From Streptomyces minutiscleroticus (lineage in GTDB: Bacteria; Actinomycetota; Actinomycetes; Streptomycetales; Streptomycetaceae): a DNA stretch of 64,000 nt. This document shows positions 35,285 to 47,483 of this stretch, in pieces (the stretch's first letter is position 1; each line of letters starts with the position of its first letter). A program made the translations under genes and the position numbers. Location: the NCBI RefSeq assembly GCF_014650875.1, contig NZ_BMVU01000011.1:108139-172138 (forward strand), written 5' to 3'. The notes beneath the pieces were generated by a model. It had not been told where the DNA came from and searched no databases. It saw nothing but the letters and a program-made list of their open reading frames with translations.

Positions 35285-36247
35285 TCAGCCGTCCATGTGG
35301 GCGCGGAACCAGTCGATGGTGCGCCGCAGGCCCTCCTCGGCGGGCACCCGCGGCTCCCACTGGAGCTTGTCGCGGGCCAGGGTGATGTCCGGGCAGCGCA
35401 CGGCCGGGTCGTCGGTGGGCCGCTCGATGAAGCGGATCCGCGACGACGAGCCGGTCAGGTCGATGACCACTCGGGCCAGTTCCAGCATCGTCAGCTCGTC
35501 CGGGTTGCCGATGTTGACCGGGCCGCGCATGTCGTGGGCGGCCATGGCGAGGACGCCGGCCACGGTGTCGTCGACGTAGCACAGCGACCGGGTCTGCAGC
35601 CCGTCGCCGGTGACGGTCAGGTCCTCCCCGGCCAGCGCCTGCCGGACGAACGTCGGCACGGCGCGCCCGTCGTACCCCCGCATCCGGGGGCCGTAGGTGT
35701 TGAACAGCCGCACGATCGCGGTGTCGACGCCGTGCACCTCGGCCTCGGCGGTGGTCAGCGCCTCGCCGAAGCGCTTGGCCTCGTCGTACACGCTGCGCGG
35801 CCCCACGGGGTTGACGTTGCCCCAGTACCGCTCGTTCTGCGGGTGCTGCTGCGGGTCGCCGTACACCTCGGAGGTGGAGGCCAGGACGAAGCGGGCCCCG
35901 GCGGCGCGGGCGAGTTCGAGGACGTTGCGGGTGCCGAGGCTGCCGGCCTCCATGGTGTGCAGCGGCAGCCGCAGGTAGTCGGCGGGCGAGGCGGGGGAGG
36001 CGAAGTGCAGGACGAGGTCGGGGGGACCGTCGATGTCGAGGGGCTCCGAGACGTTGGCCCGTACGAGGGTGAAGCCGGGCCGGTCGCGGAGCCCGGCTAT
36101 GTTCTCGGGCCGTCCGGTGCTGAAGTCGTCCACGCAGGTGACGCGGGTTCCGGCGGCCAGGAGCGCGGAGCACAGGTGTGATCCGACGAATCCCGCGCCG
36201 CCCGTGACGACGGCGTGCTCCCAGACGCGTGGGGCTGCGTTGCTCAT
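35285..36247 (-). CDS. NAD-dependent epimerase/dehydratase, UDP-glucuronate decarboxylase-like
   Basis: Extended SDR of 320 aa and probably the first gene of the glycan operon. Rossmann motif VTGGAGFVGSHLCSALL (near residue 14), DDFSTGRPENI, HFASPASPADYLRLPLHTMEAGSLGTRNVLELA (near 82-112), catalytic ASTSEVYGDP and VYDEAKRFGEAL with YxxxK (near 148), and NTYGPRM. ASPASP, NPVGPRSVYDEAKR and GDGLQTRSLCYVDD are hallmarks of UDP-glucuronate decarboxylases (UDP-xylose synthases). An alternative NDP-sugar 4-epimerase role is possible. It starts at ATG 36247 with AGGAGA 6-7 nt upstream and lies 97 bp before the carbamoyltransferase gene. Confidence 0.83.
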   Translation of the reverse strand: MSNAAPRVWEHAVVTGGAGFVGSHLCSALLAAGTRVTCVDDFSTGRPENIAGLRDRPGFTLVRANVSEPLDIDGPPDLVLHFASPASPADYLRLPLHTMEAGSLGTRNVLELARAAGARFVLASTSEVYGDPQQHPQNERYWGNVNPVGPRSVYDEAKRFGEALTTAEAEVHGVDTAIVRLFNTYGPRMRGYDGRAVPTFVRQALAGEDLTVTGDGLQTRSLCYVDDTVAGVLAMAAHDMRGPVNIGNPDELTMLELARVVIDLTGSSSRIRFIERPTDDPAVRCPDITLARDKLQWEPRVPAEEGLRRTIDWFRAHMDG

Positions 36248-36385
36248 GGTCTTCTCCTGACGTCGGCAGCCGCCGGAGGACCGGCACCGCGGTGCCGGGG
36301 CCCGGCGTCGCGCACCGCTTCCGTGGTCGCGGTCCGCGCTCCGTCGAACGGAGCGGCCCGAGCCGTCCGGGCCTGCGCCCAGACT

Positions 36386-36409
36386 CGCCCCGGCCCCCCG
36401 CCGGGGGCG
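36386..36409 (-). terminator. Hairpin between PPOX gene and glycan operon
   Basis: CGCCCCGGC (36386-36394) pairs with GCCGGGGGCG (36400-36409) with one bulged base and a CCCCC loop. It lies downstream of the PPOX gene and upstream of the first glycan gene on the same strand. Confidence 0.45.
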
Positions 36410-36500
36410 CGGCGGCACGGGCGATCGGGTGAACCACGCACCGTGAGCGGGCCCGCCGCGGGCGGCTTCCGCCCAGGTCAGGAGGGATTACGGGAAGGTG

Positions 36501-36914
36501 TCACCAGGTGTGGGGCCGCACGGTGCCCAGGACACGCGTCACCGCGATCTCGACGACCACCCGCTCGGGGTTCGGGCGCGGCTGCCGGTACCGGGCGGCG
36601 TAGCGCCGTTCCGCGTCGGCGACGGACGCGGGGTCGTCCCTGACGACGGCGGTGCCCTCGAGGGTGGACCAGCGGCGGCCGTCGACCTGGCTCACGGCGA
36701 CGGTGGCGCCCGGCCCGGCGGCGCGCAGGTTGCGGACCTTCTTGCTGCCCGCGCTGCTGATGACGCGGGCGGTCCGCGTCGCGGGGTCGTAGGTCACGCC
36801 GACGGGCACGAGGTGCGGGGTGCCGTCCGTGCGCGGGGTGGTGAGGAAGCAGACCCGGCGCTCCCGCCAGAACTCCTCGAAGGGGTCGGCGGGGGTGGCT
36901 GCCGCAGCCGTCAT
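36501..36914 (-). CDS. PPOX-class (split-barrel) flavin/F420-type protein
   Basis: Protein of 137 aa with the pyridoxamine 5'-phosphate oxidase-like split barrel. VCFLTTPRTDGTPHLVPVGVTYDP (near residue 21), ARVISSAGSKKVRNLRAAG (near 49) and VAVSQVDGRRWSTLEGTAVV (near 71) are typical of the actinobacterial group that often binds F420 or flavin. Substrate unknown. It lies 53 bp after the SpoIIE phosphatase gene on the same strand, so it may be the last cistron of the sensor-kinase unit. Confidence 0.85.
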   Translation of the reverse strand: MTAAAATPADPFEEFWRERRVCFLTTPRTDGTPHLVPVGVTYDPATRTARVISSAGSKKVRNLRAAGPGATVAVSQVDGRRWSTLEGTAVVRDDPASVADAERRYAARYRQPRPNPERVVVEIAVTRVLGTVRPHTW

Positions 36915-36967
36915 GAGGTGCCCTTTCTCGCTGCTCAGGGGGATTCCCCCCTGGACCGTACCGGCCC

Positions 36968-39397
36968 CTACGCCACCCGGATGCCGATGATGCAGGTGTC
37001 GTCGTCGGTGTCGGACCGGCTGTAGGTGAGCAGTCGGTCCAGTTGCTGGGCCAGGCTCGGCGCCTGCCCCCGGGCCGTCTCCAGCAGGTGCGACAGCGCC
37101 TCCTCGACGGACAGGTCGCGGCGCTCGATCAGACCGTCCGTGTACATCAGCAGGGTGTCGTCCGCGGCGAGCTGGACCTCGGCCTCCTCGTACGTCGTCT
37201 CCGCCACCGCGCCCAGCAGCAGGCCCCGTACGAGGGGCAGCGGCTCCGCCTCCGCGTCGCGGACCAGCACGGGCGGCAGGTGCCCGGCCCGCGCCCAGGT
37301 CAGCGTGTGCCGCTCGGGGTCGTACAGGCCGCAGACGGCCGTGGCGGTCACCGCGCCCGTCAGGTGGTGCGCCACGATGTTGAGCCAGGACAGCAGCTGG
37401 GCCGGGCCCGCGCCCGTGACGGCGAGGCCGCGCAGCGCGTTGCGGAGCACGACCATGCTGGTCGCGGCCTCGATACCGTGCCCGGCCACGTCGCCGACGC
37501 ACAGCAGCACCTTCTTCGAGGGCAGGAGGACGGCGTCGTACCAGTCGCCGCCGACGAGCTGCTCGGTCTCGGCGGGCCGGTAGCGCACCGCGAGCTGGAG
37601 CTGCGGGATCTCCAGCGGGGCCTGGGCGGGCGGCATGATGGCGTGCTGGAGCTGGAGGGCCAGGCGGTTGCGCTCGGCGGCCTGCTGCTCGGTGTGGGCG
37701 AGCTGGTCGCGGGTGGCGGCCAGGGCCACCTCGGTCCAGTGCTGGGACGAGATGTCCTGGTAGGCACCGCGCAGGACGAGCAGCCGGTCGGCGGCGTCGA
37801 GCACCGGCTCGGCCACCACCCGCATGTGCCGGGTCACCCCGTCCGGGCGCTGCAGCCGGAACGCCGCCGACGCGGGACGCAGATGGTGCAGCAACGTCCG
37901 CAGGAAGCGGCCGATGGCGACCGCGTCGTCGGGGTGCGCGTGCGCGGCCAGCTCCTTCAGCGGTACGGGCGTGCTGTAGGAGGGCCGCCCGAACAGGGAG
38001 AACAGCTGGCTGTTCCAGGTGATCTCCTCGGTGACGACGTTCTCCTCGAAGCCGCCGATCCGGCCGAGCCGCTGGGCGTTCTGCAGCAGGCTGGCCAGCC
38101 GCGCCGCCTCGTCCTCGATGCGCCAGATCAGCAGCACGCTGGTGCCGTGCCGGCTGACGTGGATGTCGGCGACCGCGGACAGCGGCACCTGCTCCACCAG
38201 CGCGGTGAGCGTCATGCGCTGGGCGGCGAACGGCTCGCCCGTCGCGTACACCCGCTCGATGTGCTCGAAGAGGCCGCTCTGCCCCGCGGCCATCGGGTAG
38301 GCCTCCAGGAGCAGGGACCCGTTGATGGTGTTGCGGGGCCGGCCCGCCGGGTCGAGGAAGCGGCCGTTGACGTAGTGGATGCGGAAGTCGACGAGTTCGC
38401 CGTCGTCGTCGGCGTGCGGGACGAGCACGAGGGCCGGGTCGTGCAGGCCCTCGGCCAGGTGGACGAGTTCCAGCACACCGGGCTGGCTGCGCGCGGAGCC
38501 CAGGGCGGGCGCACCGGTCACCGGCGTGTGCGTCTCCAGGGTGTGCGCGCACAGGTCGGCCAGGGCCTCGATCTGCCGCACGATCTGCGGCGGCTGCGGC
38601 GCCAGCGGCGACGGCCAGACGATCTCCAGGACGCCGTGGATGCGCCCGCCGGTCCCGGCGGGCACGGCCACCCGGCCGCCCTCGGGGTACTCCGCGCGCC
38701 CGATGGAGGGCATCCCGTCCTCGGCGGGCGAGGCGAACCACTGCGTGCCGCGGTGCGTCAGCGCCTGCCGCGCCACCGTCGCCACGCCGGGCGGTACGTA
38801 GCACCAGCGGTCGGCCTCGGCGGCGGAGAACCCGGCGCTGCCCGCCAGCGACAGCGAGCCGTCCGAGCGCGCGGCCCACACCGCCACGGCGCTCGCGCCC
38901 AGCGGGGCCAGCGCGTGCTGGAGCAGCGAGTCGGCCACGGCCTGCGCGTCGGCCGCGGCCAGGGCACCGCTCTCCGCCGTGCGCAGCCGGACCGCGGCGG
39001 GGGAGGAGCGGCGCGCACGGGCCCCGCCCTCGCCGTCGGTGACCAGCTCGGCGGCGATCTCCGACACCCGGTCGCGGGCCGCCTGGTTGATGACGTCGAC
39101 GGCGAGTTCGAGCGGCGTCACCCCGGCCTGCTCCGCCAGCGACCGGAGGCGCTCGGCGGCCTCGGCGGGGCCGAAGCCGAGGCGCTCGATGAGGATGCCC
39201 TTGGCGAGTTCGAGCAGCGCCCTGCCGTCCGCGGCGGCGTGCGCGGCCCCCACCTCGTGGCGCAGCCGTTCGACGGTCGCGGCGAGCCGGCCGACGGCCG
39301 AGCCGTCCGCGGCCCGCGCGACGGACGCGGCGGGGACGGCGGGCTCGGCCCGGCCCTCTCCGAGGGCCTCGTGGTCGGGTTCGTGCGGGGTGTTCAC
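36968..39397 (-). CDS. ANTAR-GAF-PAS-PP2C (SpoIIE) multidomain phosphatase
   Basis: Protein of 809 aa with no membrane segment. Residues about 40-115 resemble an ANTAR-type three-helix domain (LELAKGILIERLGFGPAEAAERLRSLAEQ). GAF-like sequence covers 145-290, and two PAS-like parts 300-420 and 425-540 (the second ends MRVVAEPVLDAADRLLVLRGAYQDISS). The SpoIIE phosphatase covers 570-809 with the metal aspartates in VGGDWYDAVLL, GDVAGHGIEAA, LMYTDGLIERR and DDDTCIIGIRV. Such proteins dephosphorylate anti-anti-sigma factors in partner-switching. GTG start. Only 88 bp separate it from the hybrid kinase gene upstream, so the two are probably one signalling unit. Confidence 0.9.
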   Translation of the reverse strand: MNTPHEPDHEALGEGRAEPAVPAASVARAADGSAVGRLAATVERLRHEVGAAHAAADGRALLELAKGILIERLGFGPAEAAERLRSLAEQAGVTPLELAVDVINQAARDRVSEIAAELVTDGEGGARARRSSPAAVRLRTAESGALAAADAQAVADSLLQHALAPLGASAVAVWAARSDGSLSLAGSAGFSAAEADRWCYVPPGVATVARQALTHRGTQWFASPAEDGMPSIGRAEYPEGGRVAVPAGTGGRIHGVLEIVWPSPLAPQPPQIVRQIEALADLCAHTLETHTPVTGAPALGSARSQPGVLELVHLAEGLHDPALVLVPHADDDGELVDFRIHYVNGRFLDPAGRPRNTINGSLLLEAYPMAAGQSGLFEHIERVYATGEPFAAQRMTLTALVEQVPLSAVADIHVSRHGTSVLLIWRIEDEAARLASLLQNAQRLGRIGGFEENVVTEEITWNSQLFSLFGRPSYSTPVPLKELAAHAHPDDAVAIGRFLRTLLHHLRPASAAFRLQRPDGVTRHMRVVAEPVLDAADRLLVLRGAYQDISSQHWTEVALAATRDQLAHTEQQAAERNRLALQLQHAIMPPAQAPLEIPQLQLAVRYRPAETEQLVGGDWYDAVLLPSKKVLLCVGDVAGHGIEAATSMVVLRNALRGLAVTGAGPAQLLSWLNIVAHHLTGAVTATAVCGLYDPERHTLTWARAGHLPPVLVRDAEAEPLPLVRGLLLGAVAETTYEEAEVQLAADDTLLMYTDGLIERRDLSVEEALSHLLETARGQAPSLAQQLDRLLTYSRSDTDDDTCIIGIRVA

Positions 39398-39485
39398 GGT
39401 GGCGATGCTCCTCGGGCGTGCGGACGGTGCCGGGCGGGACGGCGGACCCGCGCCCGGGGCGCGGGTCCCCGGGCGCGGGCCCGCC

Positions 39486-43760
<4,275 letters not shown>

Positions 43761-44270
43761 GCCCACCCTCGTCCCGATCCCCAGGAAACCCCACGCCAGG
43801 CGTGGGCCGCGCCGTGTCACGGGGGGCCGTCCCCCTGACACGCCCGTGGAAATCCCGGCAGGCAGCCGACCGCCTGAAAGAGAAATACGCGGCAGATTAA
43901 CCCACTGTCCGGCGGATCAACAAAGGATGACGCAGGGAGCGAAGAGGTGTTCGCTTCGAAAGAAAGTCTGCTTTTGGTAGGCATGAAAAAGCCAAAAGGG
44001 GGCATGGCCGGTCAGCTTCTGTTCGCCGGATGGTTCCGGGCGTCCGTACGGCCGAGAGAAGGGCGGGCGCGCACCCCGCGAGCACCCGCTGCCCGGCGGA
44101 CGCGGTGACGTCGGCGCCCCGCGTTCCCCGCCGTACGAAGTGGCCGGATGTGTCCGTCCGGCCCGGCTCCCTCCGGTCGGAACGGGCCCGGCGTCCCGCC
44201 CCGCGCGTCCCGCGCACACGCGGGGCGGGCGGAGTGTCTCCGCCCGCCCCGCCGTCGCGTTCCGCGCCGC
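43761..44270. other. AT-richer intergenic region upstream of the hybrid kinase
   Basis: These 510 bp between the kinase start and the metallophosphoesterase stop hold no supported gene. About 43,860-44,010 is unusually AT-rich for this chromosome. CTTTTGG (43971-43977) and CCAAAAG (43992-43998) form an inverted repeat with a 14-nt loop, which may be a weak terminator or operator. Confidence 0.5.
43894..43923 (-). promoter_or_regulatory. Candidate promoter for the hybrid kinase
   Basis: On the minus strand TTGTTG (43918-43923), an 18-nt spacer and TAATCT (43894-43899) fit a sigma-70-type promoter. It would give a leader of about 125 nt before the kinase start at 43760. Confidence 0.45.
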
Positions 44271-45044
44271 CTATCCGGCGGCGGAGGTGTGTGCCATCGC
44301 CGCGGGCCGTGCCTCCTGCTGGTCACCGTGCAGGTGGTACACGTTGAACGCCCGCCGGATGACCGGCTGCGCCACATTGCGTACGCGGACTCCGCCACTG
44401 GTCATACCGTGTTCGGTACCGGCGTGCGCGTGGCCGTGGACGGCCAGGTCGGCCCCGGCCGTGTCGATGGCCTCGGCGAGCAGGTAGCTGCCGAGGAAGG
44501 GATAGATCTCCAGGGGCTCGCCCGCGAGGGTGTCGGGGACGGGGGAGAAGTGGGTGAGCGCGATCCGCGCCGCGCAGCCCTGCTCCTTCAGCTCCTCCAG
44601 GCCGGTGCGCAGCCCGTCCGCGCAGCGGCGGGTGTAGCGGACGAACTCCTTCATCATGTGCTCGCCGAACTCGGTGCCGCAGCGCCCGGCGAACCCTCCG
44701 CCGAAGCCCTTGGTCCCGGCGACGCCCACCCGCGTGCCGTCCACGTCCACGACCGTGCTCCCGCCCTCCAGCACCCGCACCCCGGCGTCGCGGAGGACGG
44801 CCGTGACCTCCTCCGGCCTGTCGTCCTGGTGGTCGTGGTTGCCGAGCACCGCGATGACCGGAACGGCGAGCCCCGACATCTCCCGGGCGACCACCCGGGC
44901 CTCCTCGGGCGTACCGAGACGTGTCAGGTCGCCGGCGAGGAGCAACAGGTCCGCGCAGTCGGGAAGGGTCTCCAGGGCGGGCCTGAGCACGCCCTCACTG
45001 TCGGCTCCCATATGGATGTCACCGACGGCTGCGACACGGATCAT
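44271..45044 (-). CDS. Calcineurin-like metallophosphoesterase
   Basis: Protein of 257 aa. The full metallophosphoesterase set is visible: VAAVGDIHMG (D-x-H, residue 5-14), LLLAGDLTRLG (near 36), VIAVLGNHDHQ (GNHD, near 64), IALTHFSP (near 163) and LAVHGHAHAG (GHxH, near 200). It could cleave phosphoesters or cyclic nucleotides, but the substrate is unknown. The start ATG overlaps the BON gene's stop (ATGA), and it is the last gene of a three-gene operon with a BON protein and a nucleotidyltransferase. Confidence 0.88.
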   Translation of the reverse strand: MIRVAAVGDIHMGADSEGVLRPALETLPDCADLLLLAGDLTRLGTPEEARVVAREMSGLAVPVIAVLGNHDHQDDRPEEVTAVLRDAGVRVLEGGSTVVDVDGTRVGVAGTKGFGGGFAGRCGTEFGEHMMKEFVRYTRRCADGLRTGLEELKEQGCAARIALTHFSPVPDTLAGEPLEIYPFLGSYLLAEAIDTAGADLAVHGHAHAGTEHGMTSGGVRVRNVAQPVIRRAFNVYHLHGDQQEARPAAMAHTSAAG

Positions 45045-45355
45045 GCCAGTTCCTCCGGGTGGTCGGGGGCGGCGGCCTCGGCCACCACGATGTCGGCGTG
45101 GACCGCCACTCCGTCCAGTTCCTCCTGCGCGATGCGCTCGATCTCGTCGCGGCAGTGCACCGAGGGCACGGTGCCCGAGACGACCACCGAGCCGCCCCGC
45201 GCCTCGACACGGATACCGAGCTCGCCCACCAGCTCCGTGGCGAGCCGCTCCTTCAGATGGGCGATGCGGTACTCGATGTTCGGGGGCGACGCCGCGGTCC
45301 GCGTACCGGCGGCGGTTCCGTCGCCGCTCGCGTGGCCGCCCGGATGCTCGTTCAT
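45041..45355 (-). CDS. BON-domain protein
   Basis: Small protein of 104 aa. After a disordered N-terminal 25 residues, one BON-like alpha/beta domain is present (IAHLKERLATELVGELGIRVEARGGSVVVSGTVPSVHCRDEIERIAQEEL). BON domains bind membranes or other proteins in osmotic and stress functions. There is no signal peptide, so it is probably cytoplasmic. ATG start with AAGGGAAG 5 nt upstream. It overlaps both neighbours by 4 nt. Confidence 0.83.
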   Translation of the reverse strand: MNEHPGGHASGDGTAAGTRTAASPPNIEYRIAHLKERLATELVGELGIRVEARGGSVVVSGTVPSVHCRDEIERIAQEELDGVAVHADIVVAEAAAPDHPEELA

Positions 45356-46038
45356 GGGTCTTCCCTTCGGGGTGCGATGACCTGAAGCCGCTCCAGCAGG
45401 TAGAGGAAGGCGTCCGGCATGGGCGCGTCCCCGCAGCTGCGCCGCACCCGCTCCCAGTCGACCTTCTCGCGCAGGGTCCGCGCGATGGGCAGGACGGCCC
45501 CGAAGTCGCAGTGGTGCTCGGAGAAGGCGGCGAGCAGGCTGTGCATCAGGTCGGTGGCGGTCAGGACGGGCATGTGGACGGAGTCCACGGACAGCTCCTC
45601 GGCCCGCTCCAGCAGCTCCGCCGTGACCGGCTGGTGGGCGAGCTCGAAGATCAGGTCGATGTCCTGCCCGAGACACTTGGCCTTCAGCAGCCAGTCCTCG
45701 GGCGGGGTGAAGACCTGCAGGCCGGCCTCGGTGAGCGTGGCCGCGACCAGGTCGGCGTCCTCGGGCCGGATGCAGAAGTCGGCGTCGTGCTGGAGGTTGC
45801 GCGGCCCGCCGTGCGCGTAGACGGCGACGCTGCCGGCCAGGGCGAACGGGTGGCCCTGTCTCTTCAGCAGCGAGCCGACCTGTTTGGCCGCCTCCAGGAT
45901 GGCCTGGTTGCGGTCCGGTGGCAGATCGTGGTCGTGTACGTCGTGCGCGCACCCCGCCTCGGCCACGCGGGCCGCCAGGTGCAGTCCGGGCACCGCGCCG
46001 CGTTCCTCGAGAGCCGCGTCATCCGCGCTTTGCGTCAC
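45352..46038 (-). CDS. Predicted nucleotidyltransferase-fold protein
   Basis: Protein of 228 aa. The core FALAGSVAVYAHGGPRNLQHDADFCI (near residue 65) is a Pol-beta-type nucleotidyltransferase motif (GS...DxD), with LGQDIDLIFELA (near 120) giving the third carboxylate. The rest is helical (LMHSLLAAFSEHHCDFGAVLPIARTLREKVDW). The likely role is transfer of a nucleotide to a protein or small molecule, or toxin-like activity, but no partner antitoxin is seen. The start GTG 46038 has GGAG 5-6 nt upstream. A longer reading adds an Arg-rich stretch without support. First gene of the nucleotidyltransferase-BON-phosphoesterase operon. Confidence 0.78.
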   Translation of the reverse strand: MTQSADDAALEERGAVPGLHLAARVAEAGCAHDVHDHDLPPDRNQAILEAAKQVGSLLKRQGHPFALAGSVAVYAHGGPRNLQHDADFCIRPEDADLVAATLTEAGLQVFTPPEDWLLKAKCLGQDIDLIFELAHQPVTAELLERAEELSVDSVHMPVLTATDLMHSLLAAFSEHHCDFGAVLPIARTLREKVDWERVRRSCGDAPMPDAFLYLLERLQVIAPRREDP

Positions 46039-46281
46039 TACTGCTCCGTTTCCCGATCGTCGCCGTCGACCGCCGGCGGCGGTCCCTGCCTTGCCAGCAC
46101 CGGTACCCCACTCGCCCCTTTCGACACGGTTCCGGGTCCGGATGCGGGCGCCGATCGACACCAATGGACGTCGGGGCAGGTCACACGGTCCGCCGACGGA
46201 GCGCGGCGGACGCCGGCGAGGGATCGGGGACGGGGCGGCGCGGCGCCGGGCGGAGGCACGGCGCCGGGAGGGCGGCCGGTG

Positions 46282-46746
46282 TCAGGCGGTGAGCGCGCGG
46301 GTCAGTTCGGAGGCGGCCTCGGAGACGGCGGCGTCGGGCTCGTTCTCCAGGTGCCGGGCGATGCTCAGGCCGGCGCGGACCGCGGTACGGGCCTCGCGCT
46401 CCCAGCGCGCGTGCTCCGCGCAGCCGCGGGACCTCACCAGGGTGGACGCCGCGGTCTCCCACTGCCGGGCCTGGCCGATGTCCTTGAGCAGTCCCAGCAC
46501 CTTGGGGCGGCAGGTGACCTGCGGACCCCGGGCGAGTTCGAAGAGGAACGGCACCACGGGGGCCGTCGCCTGGTGGACGAAGGAGCCGTACTGGCAGACC
46601 CGGTCGCGCAGGTCCTCCAGGGCGGACTCCGCGGTCGCGCTGTCCCCCCAGGCGACGAGGTTCAGCAGGCCCGGGATCGTGGCGGCGGCGGGACCGGTGG
46701 AGTCCTCCAGCTCGTTCCACGGAACCCGTCTGATCGCCTTCAGCAT
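46282..46746 (-). CDS. HEAT-repeat-like protein
   Basis: Small helical protein of 154 aa with the pattern LKAIRRVPWNELEDSTGPAA, then helices LLNLVAWGDSATAESALEDLRDRV, APVVPFLFELARGPQVTCRPKVLGLLKDIGQARQWETAASTLV. The repeated helix pairs suggest a HEAT/armadillo-like scaffold. Such proteins are frequent in Streptomyces and the partner is unknown. Start ATG 46746 is chosen from GAGG 8 nt upstream. Earlier GTG starts add only 6-30 low-complexity residues. Divergent from the DUF397 gene across 409 bp. Confidence 0.68.
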   Translation of the reverse strand: MLKAIRRVPWNELEDSTGPAAATIPGLLNLVAWGDSATAESALEDLRDRVCQYGSFVHQATAPVVPFLFELARGPQVTCRPKVLGLLKDIGQARQWETAASTLVRSRGCAEHARWEREARTAVRAGLSIARHLENEPDAAVSEAASELTRALTA

Positions 46747-47031
46747 CCTGCCCACCTCGCTCACCCACGTCGTGCCGTGCGCGGTCCCGCCGTCGCTTCC
46801 GCCCTGACCCGGGGCGGCGGCCCCGGCGGCCTCCCGCCGCCCGGCGGGTAACGCCCCCGGTCCGGCCGCACGGGGCCCGTGGGCCGCGCGGTCCGCCGGT
46901 GCGACGACGGTCCTGTTCGGGCTGTCGTTCCCTCCTGCCGATGGCGGCATGACCAGCCCCCGTAGAGATCGGGCCGCGGTGCGGCCGCTTTCGCTTTCCG
47001 CCGCCGCTATTATCCACGGCGTCAGCATGTT

Positions 47032-47089
47032 CCGTGCAATTGCAGGGGAAATTGCACGGAGGCAAGTTGACGGCCGACGGCCCGTCAAC
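47032..47089. promoter_or_regulatory. Two adjacent perfect dyads upstream of the DUF397/XRE pair
   Basis: CCGTGCAATT (47032-47041) is the exact inverse of AATTGCACGG (47050-47059), with an 8-nt spacer. Then GTTGACGG (47066-47073) is the inverse of CCGTCAAC (47082-47089), again with an 8-nt spacer. The rest of the gap (46747-47155) has no supported gene. The dyads lie 67 bp before the DUF397 start and are good candidates for regulator binding, possibly by the adjacent XRE protein. Confidence 0.55.
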
Positions 47090-47155
47090 TCGGTGGAACC
47101 AGGGGTGAACCGGGCGATTCGAGGGCCTGGTTCGAAATGTGAGAAGGATGGTGTC

Positions 47156-47386
47156 GTGCCGCAGATGAAGAACGGCGTCCCGGCCGGTTCGCTGGACGTC
47201 CGGTGGATCAAGAGCCGCCACAGCAATGCCGAGGGAAACTGTGTCGAGGTGGCCGCCCTCGCCGACGGGAGCGTGGCCGTGCGCAACTCGCGCGATCCGG
47301 AGGGCCCCGCCCTGGTGTACACGCGCGCGGAGGTCGGCGCGTTCCTCGCGGGCGCCAAGGACGGGGAGTTCGACCACCTGATGTGA
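47156..47386 (+). CDS. DUF397 protein
   Basis: Protein of 76 aa. The DUF397 core is VRWIKSRHSNAEGNCVEVAALADGSVAVRNSRDPEGPALVYTRAEVGAFLAGAKDGEFDHL. These small proteins pair with XRE/DUF5753 regulators in Streptomyces (BldB/WhiJ-like systems in development and antibiotic control). GTG start with AAGGA 8 nt upstream. Here it comes before its XRE partner and in the same direction. The usual order is the reverse. Confidence 0.88.
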   Translation: MPQMKNGVPAGSLDVRWIKSRHSNAEGNCVEVAALADGSVAVRNSRDPEGPALVYTRAEVGAFLAGAKDGEFDHLM

Positions 47387-47483
47387 ACCGCCCGACGGGA
47401 TCTCCCCGTGCGTAGCCGGTACATGACGGCTTGTGAGATGAAAGAATACGGTCTTGTTGTCTGCCGGAGAGCTGGAGACCGTC

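Noticed and set aside
35285..36247. SDR called as HldD (ADP-heptose epimerase)
   Set aside because: ASPASP, NPVGPRSVYDEAKR and GDGLQTRSLCYVDD are UDP-glucuronate decarboxylase signatures, so I did not use it to complete the LPS-type pathway.
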